NCBI RefSeq assembly: GCF_001729765.1
Contig: NZ_CP017181.1
Coordinates: 3,658,001 to 3,722,000, forward strand
Source: Enterobacter kobei
Lineage (GTDB): Bacteria > Pseudomonadota > Gammaproteobacteria > Enterobacterales > Enterobacteriaceae
DNA length: 64,000 nt
Direction: 5' to 3'
The notes beneath the pieces were generated by a model that saw nothing but the letters and a program-made list of their open reading frames with translations, had not been told where the DNA came from and ran no database searches. A program made the translations under genes and the position numbers. Numbering within the stretch: the first letter of the stretch is position 1; every line of letters starts with the position of its first letter. This document shows, one piece after another, positions 42,618-51,014 of the stretch.

Positions 42618-44887
42618 GTAGAGTAAGAGGCAGGGCGTAGTCGGACTATTTCCCTGCCTCTCCTCCCCGAACCGGACGTGCACCTTTCAGCGCATCCGGC
42701 TCTCCATTTAAATGCTGGCGAACGCCATTGCCACTTCTGTAAAGCGCGATGTATACGTGTTTCTGGTCTCCGTCCTCAGATAGGGATTACCTTCGGGTAG
42801 CCGCCAGCGGAACAGCTTCTTGCCTTGCCCCACCAACCGGTACAGTATTTCGCCGCTGAGCTTGCCGTGATTGGTTTTACCAAATAAAACCCACGTTTTG
42901 CTCTGACCCGGTTTCGGTGATTTACACCACCACCTCATCAGGGAAGCGATACCTGTACGGTATTTGCGGGCCAGCCAGTGAGCCAGCTTCCAGAACACGA
43001 CACGGTCGATATAACTGAAGACTTTGGCCTTAAAATCAACGAACTGATAGAACATGGCCCAGCCTTTCAGTTTTCGGTTGAGTTGTTCAGCCATATCGAC
43101 TTTGCTTTCACTGTAGTTGCCTGATAACAGTGCTGTCAGCGATGCGGCGAAGTTTCTGGCTTTCTCCTGCGGGATCGTTGAGACCACTCGCATCTCGCCA
43201 TAACGACTGCGTTTGCGAATGATCCTGTGCCCCAGAAAGATAAAGCCGTCATTAACATGGGTGATTTTAGTCTTATCCATGTTCAGCCTGAGTTTCAGAC
43301 TGCCTTCGAGCACACCCCGACACTCCTCCCTGATGGCTTCCGCCTGTGCTTTGGTGCCTTTGACGATGAGGACAAAATCATCGGCATAGCGGCAGTACGC
43401 CACCGCGGGTTTCCACTGCCAGTTTTCTCTGACCGCCGTACTTCGGCCCCGTTGGATACTGTTATTCCAGTACCACCGATCTTTTCTGGCTTTCCCGCTC
43501 AGGTAGCGCTCATGCAGGTATTGATCGAACTCATTCAGCATGATGTTCGATAATAGCGGCGATATAACACCGCCCTGTGGTACACCTTCACTGGCCGCCC
43601 GAAAGAGACCGACATCGATATGTCCCGCCTTGATGGTTTTCCACAGCAGAGTCATGAAACGTGCGTCACTGATCCTGCGGCGTACAGCCTTCATCAGCAG
43701 TCGATGATGTACGGTGTCGAAGTAACTGGACAGGTCGCCTTCAATCACCCAGCGTCCCCGGGTTTCACCACAGTCTGTGAGCTGTAATTTCACCGTGCGG
43801 ATCGCGTGGTGGACACTGCGCTCAGGCCGGAAGCCATATGAGAGCGTATGAAAATCACTCTCCCATATCGGCTCCATCGCCATCAGCATGGCCCGCTGAA
43901 CAATACGATCCCGCAACGCGGGGATACCCAGTGGTCGCAGTTTGCCGTTGCTTTTAGGGATGTAAACCCGTCTGGCGGGCAAGGGCTGGTAGTGGCCTGA
44001 GAGTAATTCATCCCTGAGGATTTGCAGCTCAACAGCCAGTCTGGCCTGTAGCATTGTTTTGTTCACGCCATCAACGCCGGGGGTATGGGCCCCCTTTGAT
44101 GAAAGCGTGATCCGCGCCGCTTCAGCCAGCCATTCTGGTTGTGTTATCAGACGCAGCAGCCGTTGAATCCGTAGGGACGGATCGGTGGCTGCCCATGTGG
44201 CAAGCTTGCGTTGCATTTCGCTGATTATCAAAGGTCTTCACCTCGTTAGGTCAGTTAATTCACGTCGCAAACACATTCAAACTGCTTCCCTTCGCCATGT
44301 AATGGGCTTTCCCCATCGCGGACTACTACGGAAGCTCCGCCAGCCAGCGCGTCATCGGAGCCATGCCCCCTTAACATCCGTCGCTGACCTTCCCCGGTTT
44401 ACCTGCCTGGACTCAGGCATACTGAGGAGGCTGCCCGTCGCACTCTTTATCCTTGCTTGCCGCAAGTTGGCAGAAGTCAGCATCGCAAGCGTGATAGACG
44501 CTGCTGCCCCGGTGTTTCGCATACATGTCAAAACACCTTCGACCGGCAGTGCTTACGTATCACTGCCAGTTCCTCCTGCACGGCCTGTCAGATCACGTAG
44601 GCCGTGGTGACGTTTTCAACCCACAGAGGCGGATTAACGGGTTCATGTTCTTCAGCCTTTCAGTACTTAACCTTGAGGATCATCTCGGCTTAGTGATCTC
44701 GCCTCAATCCCCGTTGTCAGCGGGTTACATCACCCTGCGGGCATGCCGCAGGTCACTGCCGCTCAGGTTCTCCACCGTCACACCCGGTGGGATTGTTGGG
44801 TTTCTCATCGTGAGTTACCGGTTCAATATTCCAGACAGACTCGCGGTTCATTTAAGCATCCATGCCCGCCCTGAACTCCGGGCACAC
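42618..44887 (-). mobile_element. Group II intron inserted in IS3 orfB
   Basis: 2,270 bp on the minus strand. It begins GTGTGCCCG at 44887 (group II consensus GUGYG) and ends CTAC at 42618 (AY end). Ends were set by requiring the interrupted transposase codons to rejoin in frame. It encodes a 507-residue maturase-reverse transcriptase and has a roughly 650-nt 5' region for RNA domains I-III (44232-44887). The open frame sits in the position of domain IV, leaving about 90 nt for domains V-VI. Confidence 0.85.
42708..44231 (-). CDS. ltrA: Group II intron-encoded reverse transcriptase/maturase
   Basis: 507 residues. RT blocks are clear: YIPKSNGKLRPLGIPALRDRIVQRAM, YGFRPERSVHHAI, EGDLSSYFDTVHH, EGVPQGGVISPLLSNIMLNEFD and the catalytic YCRYADDFVL. 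A maturase X-domain follows (LNRKLKGWAMFYQFVDFKAKVFSYIDRVVFWKLAHWLARKYRTGIASLMRWW). The C-terminus has no HNH endonuclease motif, so mobility would rely on target priming without second-strand cleavage. Start ATG 44231; no strong ribosome site needed to be assumed. Confidence 0.92.
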   Translation of the reverse strand: MIISEMQRKLATWAATDPSLRIQRLLRLITQPEWLAEAARITLSSKGAHTPGVDGVNKTMLQARLAVELQILRDELLSGHYQPLPARRVYIPKSNGKLRPLGIPALRDRIVQRAMLMAMEPIWESDFHTLSYGFRPERSVHHAIRTVKLQLTDCGETRGRWVIEGDLSSYFDTVHHRLLMKAVRRRISDARFMTLLWKTIKAGHIDVGLFRAASEGVPQGGVISPLLSNIMLNEFDQYLHERYLSGKARKDRWYWNNSIQRGRSTAVRENWQWKPAVAYCRYADDFVLIVKGTKAQAEAIREECRGVLEGSLKLRLNMDKTKITHVNDGFIFLGHRIIRKRSRYGEMRVVSTIPQEKARNFAASLTALLSGNYSESKVDMAEQLNRKLKGWAMFYQFVDFKAKVFSYIDRVVFWKLAHWLARKYRTGIASLMRWWCKSPKPGQSKTWVLFGKTNHGKLSGEILYRLVGQGKKLFRWRLPEGNPYLRTETRNTYTSRFTEVAMAFASI

Positions 44888-45233
44888 TGTAGGTTATGTC
44901 CGTTACCCAACGCTCATCCGGAGCATCCGGATTGAACTGTCGCTGGAGCCTGTTGGGCGACACGATACTGGCCTCGCCTTTACGTGCCCGCGGGCTCCGG
45001 TATCCGACCTGAGCCTTTATCCCGACACGTTTCATCAGTCGCCAGACCCGGTTCACTCCGCACTGTTGCCCGCTGTCCCGCAGATCCAGATGGATTTTGC
45101 GATAACCATAAACGCATCCCGATTCCAGCCAGAACTGTTTAATCTGTCCTGTCAGTCTCAGGTCTGCCTGATGGCGTTGTGAATGCGGCTGCTGAAGCCA
45201 GGCGTAAAAACCACTGGGATGAACATCCAGCAC
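44888..45233 (-). pseudogene. IS3-family transposase OrfB, 5' exon
   Basis: Reads VLDVHPSGFYAWLQQPHSQRHQADLRLTGQIKQFWLESG, then the HTH_21 region and ERWVTDITY with the first catalytic aspartate, up to the intron at 44887. The real OrfAB product is made by a frameshift from orfA upstream, so translation begins before the ATG/ATG-like codon at 45233. Inactive unless the intron splices out. Confidence 0.78.
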
Positions 45234-45289
45234 CCGACAGAGCAGGCGAACAGGCCAGCAACAGGTGTTGTCACGGATAAAGGCGTACC

Positions 45290-45574
45290 TCAGTCGGACA
45301 GCTTTGCGAAGTACGCCGCGGCTTTTTTTAATATGTCCCGTTCGTCGGTAACCCGCTTCAGCTCTTTCTGGAGACGGCGGATCTCGGCCTGAGCATCTGA
45401 CTGTTCTTTATTAGTGGAAGGATCCGGACCGTACTTCTTTATCCAGGCGTAAAGGCTGTGGGTGGTGATATCGAGACGTGTTGCAACGCTGGCAACAGAA
45501 TAACCGCGATCAACAACCTGTTTGACTGCTTCAGTTTTAAACTCTTCGGGATAACGCTTACCGCTCATGGGCAC
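45290..45574 (-). CDS. IS3-family transposase OrfA
   Basis: 94 residues. A helix-turn-helix (KRYPEEFKTEAVKQVVDRGYSVASVATRLDITTHSLYAWIKKYGP) is followed by a leucine-zipper coiled coil (AEIRRLQKELKRVTDERDILKKAAAYFAKLSD). It binds the IS ends and is the N-terminal part of the OrfAB fusion. A slippery run of A/G residues near its end would allow the -1 frameshift into orfB. Confidence 0.87.
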   Translation of the reverse strand: MPMSGKRYPEEFKTEAVKQVVDRGYSVASVATRLDITTHSLYAWIKKYGPDPSTNKEQSDAQAEIRRLQKELKRVTDERDILKKAAAYFAKLSD

Positions 45575-45631
45575 CTCTCTTTAAGCCATCTTAAATGACT
45601 CTGAGGTGTCTGTTAAACCCGTGGCGATTCA

Positions 45632-45805
45632 ATTCTTGTCAGCCTTCATTCCTTCTGTTTCAAAAAAAATAGCCAGCGCTTCCAGAAGCGTTGATTTCCC
45701 AAAGTCATTACGACCAACAATGCCCGTCATGCCTTCATCAATAATGATTTCAGTAGAGTTTCTGTAGCCTCTGAAGTTTTTCAGTTTTAATTTTTTGAGC
45801 CGCAT
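45632..45805 (-). pseudogene. AAA/OLD-type ATPase fragment, N-terminal part
   Basis: From ATG 45805: MRLKKLKLKNFRGYRNSTEIIIDEG then the P-loop GIVGRNDFGKSTLLEALAIFFE, the typical start of OLD-family and related SMC-like ATPases that often belong to phage defence. The frame is cut by the IS3-type element after ADKN. See the segment at 41485-42132 for the continuation. Which system it came from cannot be told because the C-terminus is lost. Confidence 0.72.
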
Positions 45806-46367
45806 ATGAAGTCCTGTGTGTAAGAAAGCGTTTTGCTGCAACCTGAATACAAAATATATTTTCAAATGCCTGCCAGCATGCAGGGATAACCGTTATTGAG
45901 AATATCTTAACGACATTTCTGGATTATGATCTGGTCGCGCTTTCTGAACTTTACTGCTCCTCAAAACACCGGAAGCCAACTTGTGGTTCGATACATGGCT
46001 AAGTTAAAACTCCAGAATGATGGGTAATAATTTCAATGCTCATTATATTTTTTGGAACTGACTCATGGCTTTTATGATTTAAATGATAATAATACACATT
46101 CTTTGATATTAATTATGTCGTACGGACATTGATAAATTTAAAGGTAGATAGATTTTCATTTACGGATTATTTCCTAAATTCATCGATAATGTGATCGACA
46201 TAAAATTTTCATTTAAGAGTGAAGAGATAATTTATGGTTGTCCGAAACAGCTCAAACTGGTGTATTTAACATAACAGAAGAAACGAAAGGCTTCATAGCA
46301 ACCTGATACTTCAGGCCGCTAAGGGGTTAATATTGCTGCAGACAATTAGACCGGGAAGCGCATGGCG
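45806..46367. other. AT-rich intergenic stretch, nothing recognised
   Basis: About 560 bp between the ATPase start and the HipB-like gene. No reading frame with a family pattern, no tRNA and no clear repeat is seen. The stretch 46020-46230 is notably AT-rich. A HipA toxin gene, expected downstream of the HipB-like gene on this strand, is absent. Confidence 0.5.
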
Positions 46368-46665
46368 TCACCATTTCTCCCGCCTGGCTGGAAGTGAAGA
46401 ATCATTGTGCAAAGCTCCGTATTCGGGCTTTGCATCTGACAATGGTTCCCTGGATGAAAGTACGATCTCCACTCCAAGGACGCTGAACACTCTAAACAAA
46501 CGCTCAAAACCCACACTTGCAGGGTTGGCCTCCAGTCGGGCATAAGTTTGCTGTGTTACACCCAAACGTTCAGAAACATCTCTTTGCGTCAGTCCATTGG
46601 CTTTGCGAAAGCCGATTAAAACAGGACGCAACTGATTCAAGGTCTTCAAAGCGTATTGAGTGTTC
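46368..46665 (-). CDS. HipB-like XRE-family antitoxin/regulator without partner
   Basis: 98 residues from ATG 46665: MNTQYALKTLNQLRPVLIGFRKANGLTQRDVSERLGVTQQTYARLEANPASVGFERLFRVFSVLGVEIVLSS. This is a XRE-type helix-turn-helix of the HipB antitoxin kind. HipB is normally followed by the kinase toxin gene hipA, but the strand downstream (46367 to 45806) has no such gene. Two dyads with CTGTAAT half-sites lie upstream (46713-46760), as expected for autoregulation. It may be an antitoxin remnant or an independent regulator. Confidence 0.75.
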
Positions 46666-46712
46666 ATAAGTGATCTTCCGTATCGACGGGTTAACAAGCA
46701 CAACGAATGGAT

Positions 46713-46760
46713 TTACAGCAGATAAGCTGTAATACTCATTAACAGACTATAGGCTGTAAT
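46713..46760. promoter_or_regulatory. Two CTGTAA dyads upstream of the HipB-like gene
   Basis: TTACAGC-N6-GCTGTAA at 46713-46732 is a perfect inverted repeat. ATTAACAG and CTGTAAT at 46738-46760 form a second, imperfect one. They lie 48-95 bp upstream of the gene start and are candidate operators. The rest of 46761-47029 shows no gene. Confidence 0.5.
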
Positions 46761-47029
46761 ACGCCTCTTGCCAAGATTCGGCATCTTTCAAAAACAAGGC
46801 CGTGTTGAGTAAGCAGTACTGGTATCTAGCACCCCTGACCACTTTGCTTGAGAGTGACCCAGTGACATTTATCGTGATCGTAGGTCTTTTAGACGTTGTT
46901 GCTAACCGGCATCATACTCAGGTGGTAACCCCCAGGGATACTCGGGAAGTGATAATTTATTCCCGCCCTAATCAAAATATATAACCCTATCTTATTAGCT
47001 TTCTTAGTAGTTTATAAATGAAGTAAAAA

Positions 47030-47956
47030 TTAGCGAAGAAGCTTTACATTAAAAAGTGAGCAAAAATTTTTACCATTGAACCGGCAAAATTTGCAATCTG
47101 CGGCTTTTAGCCTGAGAAAATCCACATTAACAGAATAATCATCAAGTCCAACAGAGGCATAACTTACGTCCTCGAATAAATCGGTAATAAATGAGTTGAA
47201 ATTACAAAAATTAACCTCACTCAATATCCTGAACACCGCAGAAATATAACTACTATGCATTATCCTGACTTCAATAACCTTTAATAAACTAGAATGCGAT
47301 TTACTTTTAAAGAGGTCAAAGAGAAAGTAAACCAGCTCATTTTTATTGTCAGAAATCCATTTTAAAATTTTATCCCTGGCACATGGCAATAAATACACTG
47401 GAGTTTTGAAAGGATTTGAAATGTCAACCACAAGGGAACAATAACCATGAGGATTTATTCCACTTATAATTAAGTCACTAAGTCCTTTCACTGCATCCAA
47501 ATAGTTGTCAAAACAAACCTCATATAAACAGGTACTATGAGCTGCACATTTAGATTCAAACAACCATCTATGACGAAGATAACCAATGCCTTTAGAGTGT
47601 ATATCTTCAATAATACATTTATGGCAGTAATGAATCTTTGAGATGTTTACCAATGGATATGAATTAGTTATGTGTAAATTATTTCGACAGGCATCTTCAA
47701 CAGCGTTGAAATACCCGTAAACACCAGAAGATAACGACACTATATTGGAAGTTAGTATATAACCATTTCTTGTGGCAAGAATGTCATATATATCCTGCAA
47801 ACTATGCAATTTGTACATATCAATCAGTTCGAGCCGAGGAAAGGCATCGTACCTTAGTTCACCATGCTTAGATATTATGTTCCTGCAATTGGATAAGTTA
47901 TACATTATCTGTGAACGCAGAAGAAAACTGTGCCACAATTCATTTTCGTAAACCAT
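47030..47956 (-). CDS. TniQ-like target-selection protein of Tn7-like element (second copy)
   Basis: 308 residues, AT-rich codon use. The central zinc-finger-like segment YCHKCIIEDIHSKGIGYLRHRWLFESKCAAHSTCL has the C-x2-C, tryptophan and C-x2-H pattern of TniQ/TnsD. Another CxxC pair is in ADCKFCRFNGKNFC at the end. The N-terminal region (NELWHSFLLRSQIMYNLSNCRNII...) starts like TniQ proteins. It is 11 bp after the canonical TnsD-type gene, so co-transcribed. It may direct insertion to a different target than the first; that is inferred. Confidence 0.68.
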   Translation of the reverse strand: MVYENELWHSFLLRSQIMYNLSNCRNIISKHGELRYDAFPRLELIDMYKLHSLQDIYDILATRNGYILTSNIVSLSSGVYGYFNAVEDACRNNLHITNSYPLVNISKIHYCHKCIIEDIHSKGIGYLRHRWLFESKCAAHSTCLYEVCFDNYLDAVKGLSDLIISGINPHGYCSLVVDISNPFKTPVYLLPCARDKILKWISDNKNELVYFLFDLFKSKSHSSLLKVIEVRIMHSSYISAVFRILSEVNFCNFNSFITDLFEDVSYASVGLDDYSVNVDFLRLKAADCKFCRFNGKNFCSLFNVKLLR

Positions 47957-47967
47957 ATCACTCCCTC

Positions 47968-49524
47968 TTATTTAATTAGATTCTTTTTCCTGAGAAGTGT
48001 CATTGTCATTGGTAGTTTATCTCTGTATTTCAAAAGCCAGTTATGCCCCCCCAGTAAAGCATCCAGGCTTGTAAGTGACATCGGGTATTGCCCCTGAGAT
48101 AAAACAACATTTATTAATGATGATGAGATTATATCTCTCTCGCTCCAGTCTACTCTTTTATTTCTATAACATCGTACTGCTTTAGGAAGACAGGAATTAA
48201 GCCAGCCATTTTCATGTTTATTTAGCCAAAAGAAACTAGCATAACAACTTTCCTTGACTAACTTTCGCGTTACAGAAATGGATTGATTATGTATAAATCT
48301 TAATATTTTCTGCTTATGACGCCGTCTTAAAGAATCTTTTTTACATTTTTTACGCCATGAGCATAAACCGTAACAAGATGAAATTACAGAGGATACAGTT
48401 CCTTCCGATAATGAGTTTTTCTCAGCTATGGATGCCAGACTAAACCCCCTTACAGCCATAGACTTGATAAGCAATTCAGTGAATATATTAATTTTTGTGT
48501 TTCGCTTAAACGCCCTCAGGTATTTTTTATAAATAAGTGTTTTAATGTAACATCTGCTGCGATTAAATTCTCTCCCAAGGTTGCTAACACTAGTATTATT
48601 TTCAGCCATATGAAAGCTGTATTCCTTATGACTTTTAAAGATTTCTTTCTTTTTATTAGGACGACTTCCTGCATACGTTGGCCAGCAAGTATTTAACAAA
48701 CAATAACAAAGCAAAAGGTGTTTTGTGGGATGCTGACAACATTTATCTTTGAGTATAGGCTCCCAGTAGTGATAATCAGTAAGGGATGTCGGTAGAAGCT
48801 CCGATGAACCCTCCCCAAATAACTGGCACTTAGCATAAACATGTGCGTAAAATACATTTTTCTTCAGATTCCCGTCCAATGATAATAAATTTAACTTTTT
48901 AAGTACATCCATGTAATTTGGGTGACAAATTTCTTTTCTTCTGATTATATTTATGGACTCATAACAAAATTTAGCAAAATCGAAGTCTGTCTCATTGCTG
49001 AGTTGTTCTGTATACGAAACAGGAGGCATCAGTCCAATACGTATGTGCGGTGCAGAAGGGACATTGATGCTTTCAAGCACTACCTGGTGCCGATGGCAGG
49101 TTGTAACCCCATGAAGTTGATGCGCCAGATGCCAATAAGTAACACCATAATGAAAAGTATCTTCACGAGCGCAAACCGGGCAAAACTTCAATAGTGTCCG
49201 CTGTCCTAGTGAAAAATTACTAAGGCGGCACAATCGATTAAGCCTGGCAGGGGTCGTGTTGAAATCCATAATTTCATTACGACTGATTGGTAGTGCCCAG
49301 GCAAACAGAGGGAGTAAAGTCTGTTCATGCCAGAGCTGGTCTGCACTTTCGGATGTATGAAGAGAAATAGCCTTTAATCCTGAATTGAGAATTGGATGGA
49401 CGCTCATATCAGGTTTGTGGAAAATGATCGTTAACAGAGAAGATGGGGACATACCGTACACGGTAGCTGTCCGACAAAACCGACTGAACAAGGATTCATC
49501 AGGTAAAACAGACAACATTCTCAT
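47968..49524 (-). CDS. tnsD: TnsD/TniQ target-selection protein
   Basis: 518 residues. The N-terminal TniQ domain opens LSVLPDESLFSRFCRTATVYGMSPSSLL, and the zinc finger reads KFCPVCAREDTFHYGVTYWHLAHQLHGVTTCHRHQVVL, the family signature. The C-terminal half is rich in basic, helix-turn-helix-like segments (FSLASIAEKNSLSEGTVSSVISSC) for binding a specific DNA site. In Tn7 TnsD recognises attTn7 in glmS; the target here is not known. It follows tnsC by 41 bp. AT-rich, unlike the GC-rich stress island. Confidence 0.85.
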   Translation of the reverse strand: MRMLSVLPDESLFSRFCRTATVYGMSPSSLLTIIFHKPDMSVHPILNSGLKAISLHTSESADQLWHEQTLLPLFAWALPISRNEIMDFNTTPARLNRLCRLSNFSLGQRTLLKFCPVCAREDTFHYGVTYWHLAHQLHGVTTCHRHQVVLESINVPSAPHIRIGLMPPVSYTEQLSNETDFDFAKFCYESINIIRRKEICHPNYMDVLKKLNLLSLDGNLKKNVFYAHVYAKCQLFGEGSSELLPTSLTDYHYWEPILKDKCCQHPTKHLLLCYCLLNTCWPTYAGSRPNKKKEIFKSHKEYSFHMAENNTSVSNLGREFNRSRCYIKTLIYKKYLRAFKRNTKINIFTELLIKSMAVRGFSLASIAEKNSLSEGTVSSVISSCYGLCSWRKKCKKDSLRRRHKQKILRFIHNQSISVTRKLVKESCYASFFWLNKHENGWLNSCLPKAVRCYRNKRVDWSERDIISSSLINVVLSQGQYPMSLTSLDALLGGHNWLLKYRDKLPMTMTLLRKKNLIK

Positions 49525-49565
49525 TTACCCCACCTCTCTTTGACCGTTACGAACTGATGACCTCA

Positions 49566-51014
49566 TTACAATTTATTAAGTGGATCTGTATTTATAAGCC
49601 CGCAACGCTGAAGAGCATCGTAGGTATTTTTCTTTTCAGCTGTTCTGGTGATAACAAGATCATGGTCAAGAGACAGTATTTTCTCGTCGAAATTGCGCAT
49701 AACCTCGTCTATTTTTCTTACGAATTCCTTGTGCTGTGGCCTGTCTATATCTCCAGGGATCAAAGCTTTTAAGGGCTTCTCTGACATGAACTTAGCCGAA
49801 GCATCACTTTCATTAGATGCAGAGAGCCATTTGGCTTCCTCGTCTTCAGTCGCTGCCCCCGGGAGTAAAGTATCCTTATATTCCTCCGTATGGCTTACGA
49901 GTACCGGTACAGAGGCCGACAAGACTGCACCAGTTATGATTTCATTACCGCTACCGATAACCTTTAATTGTGCCCCCCGATAAATCATCTGAGCCAATCC
50001 AATGTTGCCTTTAGATAAAATGAATAATTTTTCGTTTAACTCATCATTTAATGGTGTTTCAACATTTGTCCATTGTAATGGCCATAAATAATGAATAAAC
50101 GATTGCCAGTCTTGTGAGTCGTATCTGACATTTGAAATTTTCATATAACCACCAGACTCTGCCCGCCTGGCAATTCTCATTTTCTTTGTCAGAGTCTCGT
50201 CAAAAGGATGATTTCCACAAAAAACCATAGATACCCCCATCGAATCTACAATTTCATGTAAAAAATCAATCAACTTACTCTCACCTCCAGTTCTTGAAAA
50301 TTTTAGCCTCTGCATTTCATCAATAACAAGGATACCTAAAAATGATGATTTTATTCTTTGCGCAATCTGGCGAGCCAGAGCACCATTTCTAATCTCTGGT
50401 GTAGTTCGTTCAATACCAATTGCATCATCTAATTTTTGTAAAATCTCTTCACAAAGGTCTTTCACACTTGAGTTGTATGGACAATTAATCTTTACCCATA
50501 CGATTTGCTTACTGAAGCCGGGAAAAACTCCTTTATAGCTGCTGTGTTCTATAATCTGAGGGAAATGATCCATGACTTGCTCGATCATGGTAGTTTTTCC
50601 AGAACCACTCATTCCAACTATCGTAATGGTTTCAGCCTGGGATTTAAAATATCCACTTTCGGGTTCAATATCAGGACGCTCAGTCCCATAGTAATGAAGA
50701 TATTGAATAGTTCCGCTTTTTAAAGGATTACGGGCTGCATAGCTTTCCCTAAGTGCCCGTAAAATCATTTTATAAGCCTGGATAAGATTGGTTTGAGGGC
50801 AACGGAATTTCTTTATACGTTCGACATACTGCTCTCTAACATTCGCCGGGGCAGTCCAGCGGATTTTTTCGTCAATTTCGGGAAAATAACTCATTTCCAG
50901 AAGTACTTCATCTTCCGTAAGCGCTTCAGGAAGTGCTTCAATTAAGGGGTTGCCACGATACTCAGGTAACTCCTGTTCTTTATATATCGCTGAAACGCTC
51001 CGTATAAGGTTCAT
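49566..51014 (-). CDS. tnsC: TnsC-type AAA+ transposition regulator
   Basis: 482 residues. Walker A is GMSGSGKTTMIEQ near residue 133, Walker B is LGILVIDEMQRL, followed by MVFCGNHPFDETLTKKMRIARRAESGG with the arginine-finger region. TnsC forms filaments on target DNA and links the target selectors with the TnsAB transposase. The ATG overlaps the tnsB stop by one base (TAATG). An operon of four or five genes is therefore clear. Confidence 0.88.
   Translation of the reverse strand: MNLIRSVSAIYKEQELPEYRGNPLIEALPEALTEDEVLLEMSYFPEIDEKIRWTAPANVREQYVERIKKFRCPQTNLIQAYKMILRALRESYAARNPLKSGTIQYLHYYGTERPDIEPESGYFKSQAETITIVGMSGSGKTTMIEQVMDHFPQIIEHSSYKGVFPGFSKQIVWVKINCPYNSSVKDLCEEILQKLDDAIGIERTTPEIRNGALARQIAQRIKSSFLGILVIDEMQRLKFSRTGGESKLIDFLHEIVDSMGVSMVFCGNHPFDETLTKKMRIARRAESGGYMKISNVRYDSQDWQSFIHYLWPLQWTNVETPLNDELNEKLFILSKGNIGLAQMIYRGAQLKVIGSGNEIITGAVLSASVPVLVSHTEEYKDTLLPGAATEDEEAKWLSASNESDASAKFMSEKPLKALIPGDIDRPQHKEFVRKIDEVMRNFDEKILSLDHDLVITRTAEKKNTYDALQRCGLINTDPLNKL

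Larger units (their letters stand above)
42133..45631 (-). mobile_element. IS3-family insertion sequence carrying a group II intron
   Basis: Terminal inverted repeats start TGAATCGCCACGG at both ends (42133 and, on the minus strand, 45631). The target duplication is ATT (42130-42132 and 45632-45634), the 3-bp size of this family. The element without the intron is 1,229 bp, the normal IS3-group length. It is inserted in an ATPase gene and contains orfA, an interrupted orfB, and the intron at 42618-44887. Confidence 0.85.

Noticed and set aside
42708..44231. The reverse transcriptase as a retron or DGR/DRT defence RT.
   Set aside because: The maturase X-domain, the GUGYG and AY boundaries and exact restoration of the interrupted orfB show a group II intron.
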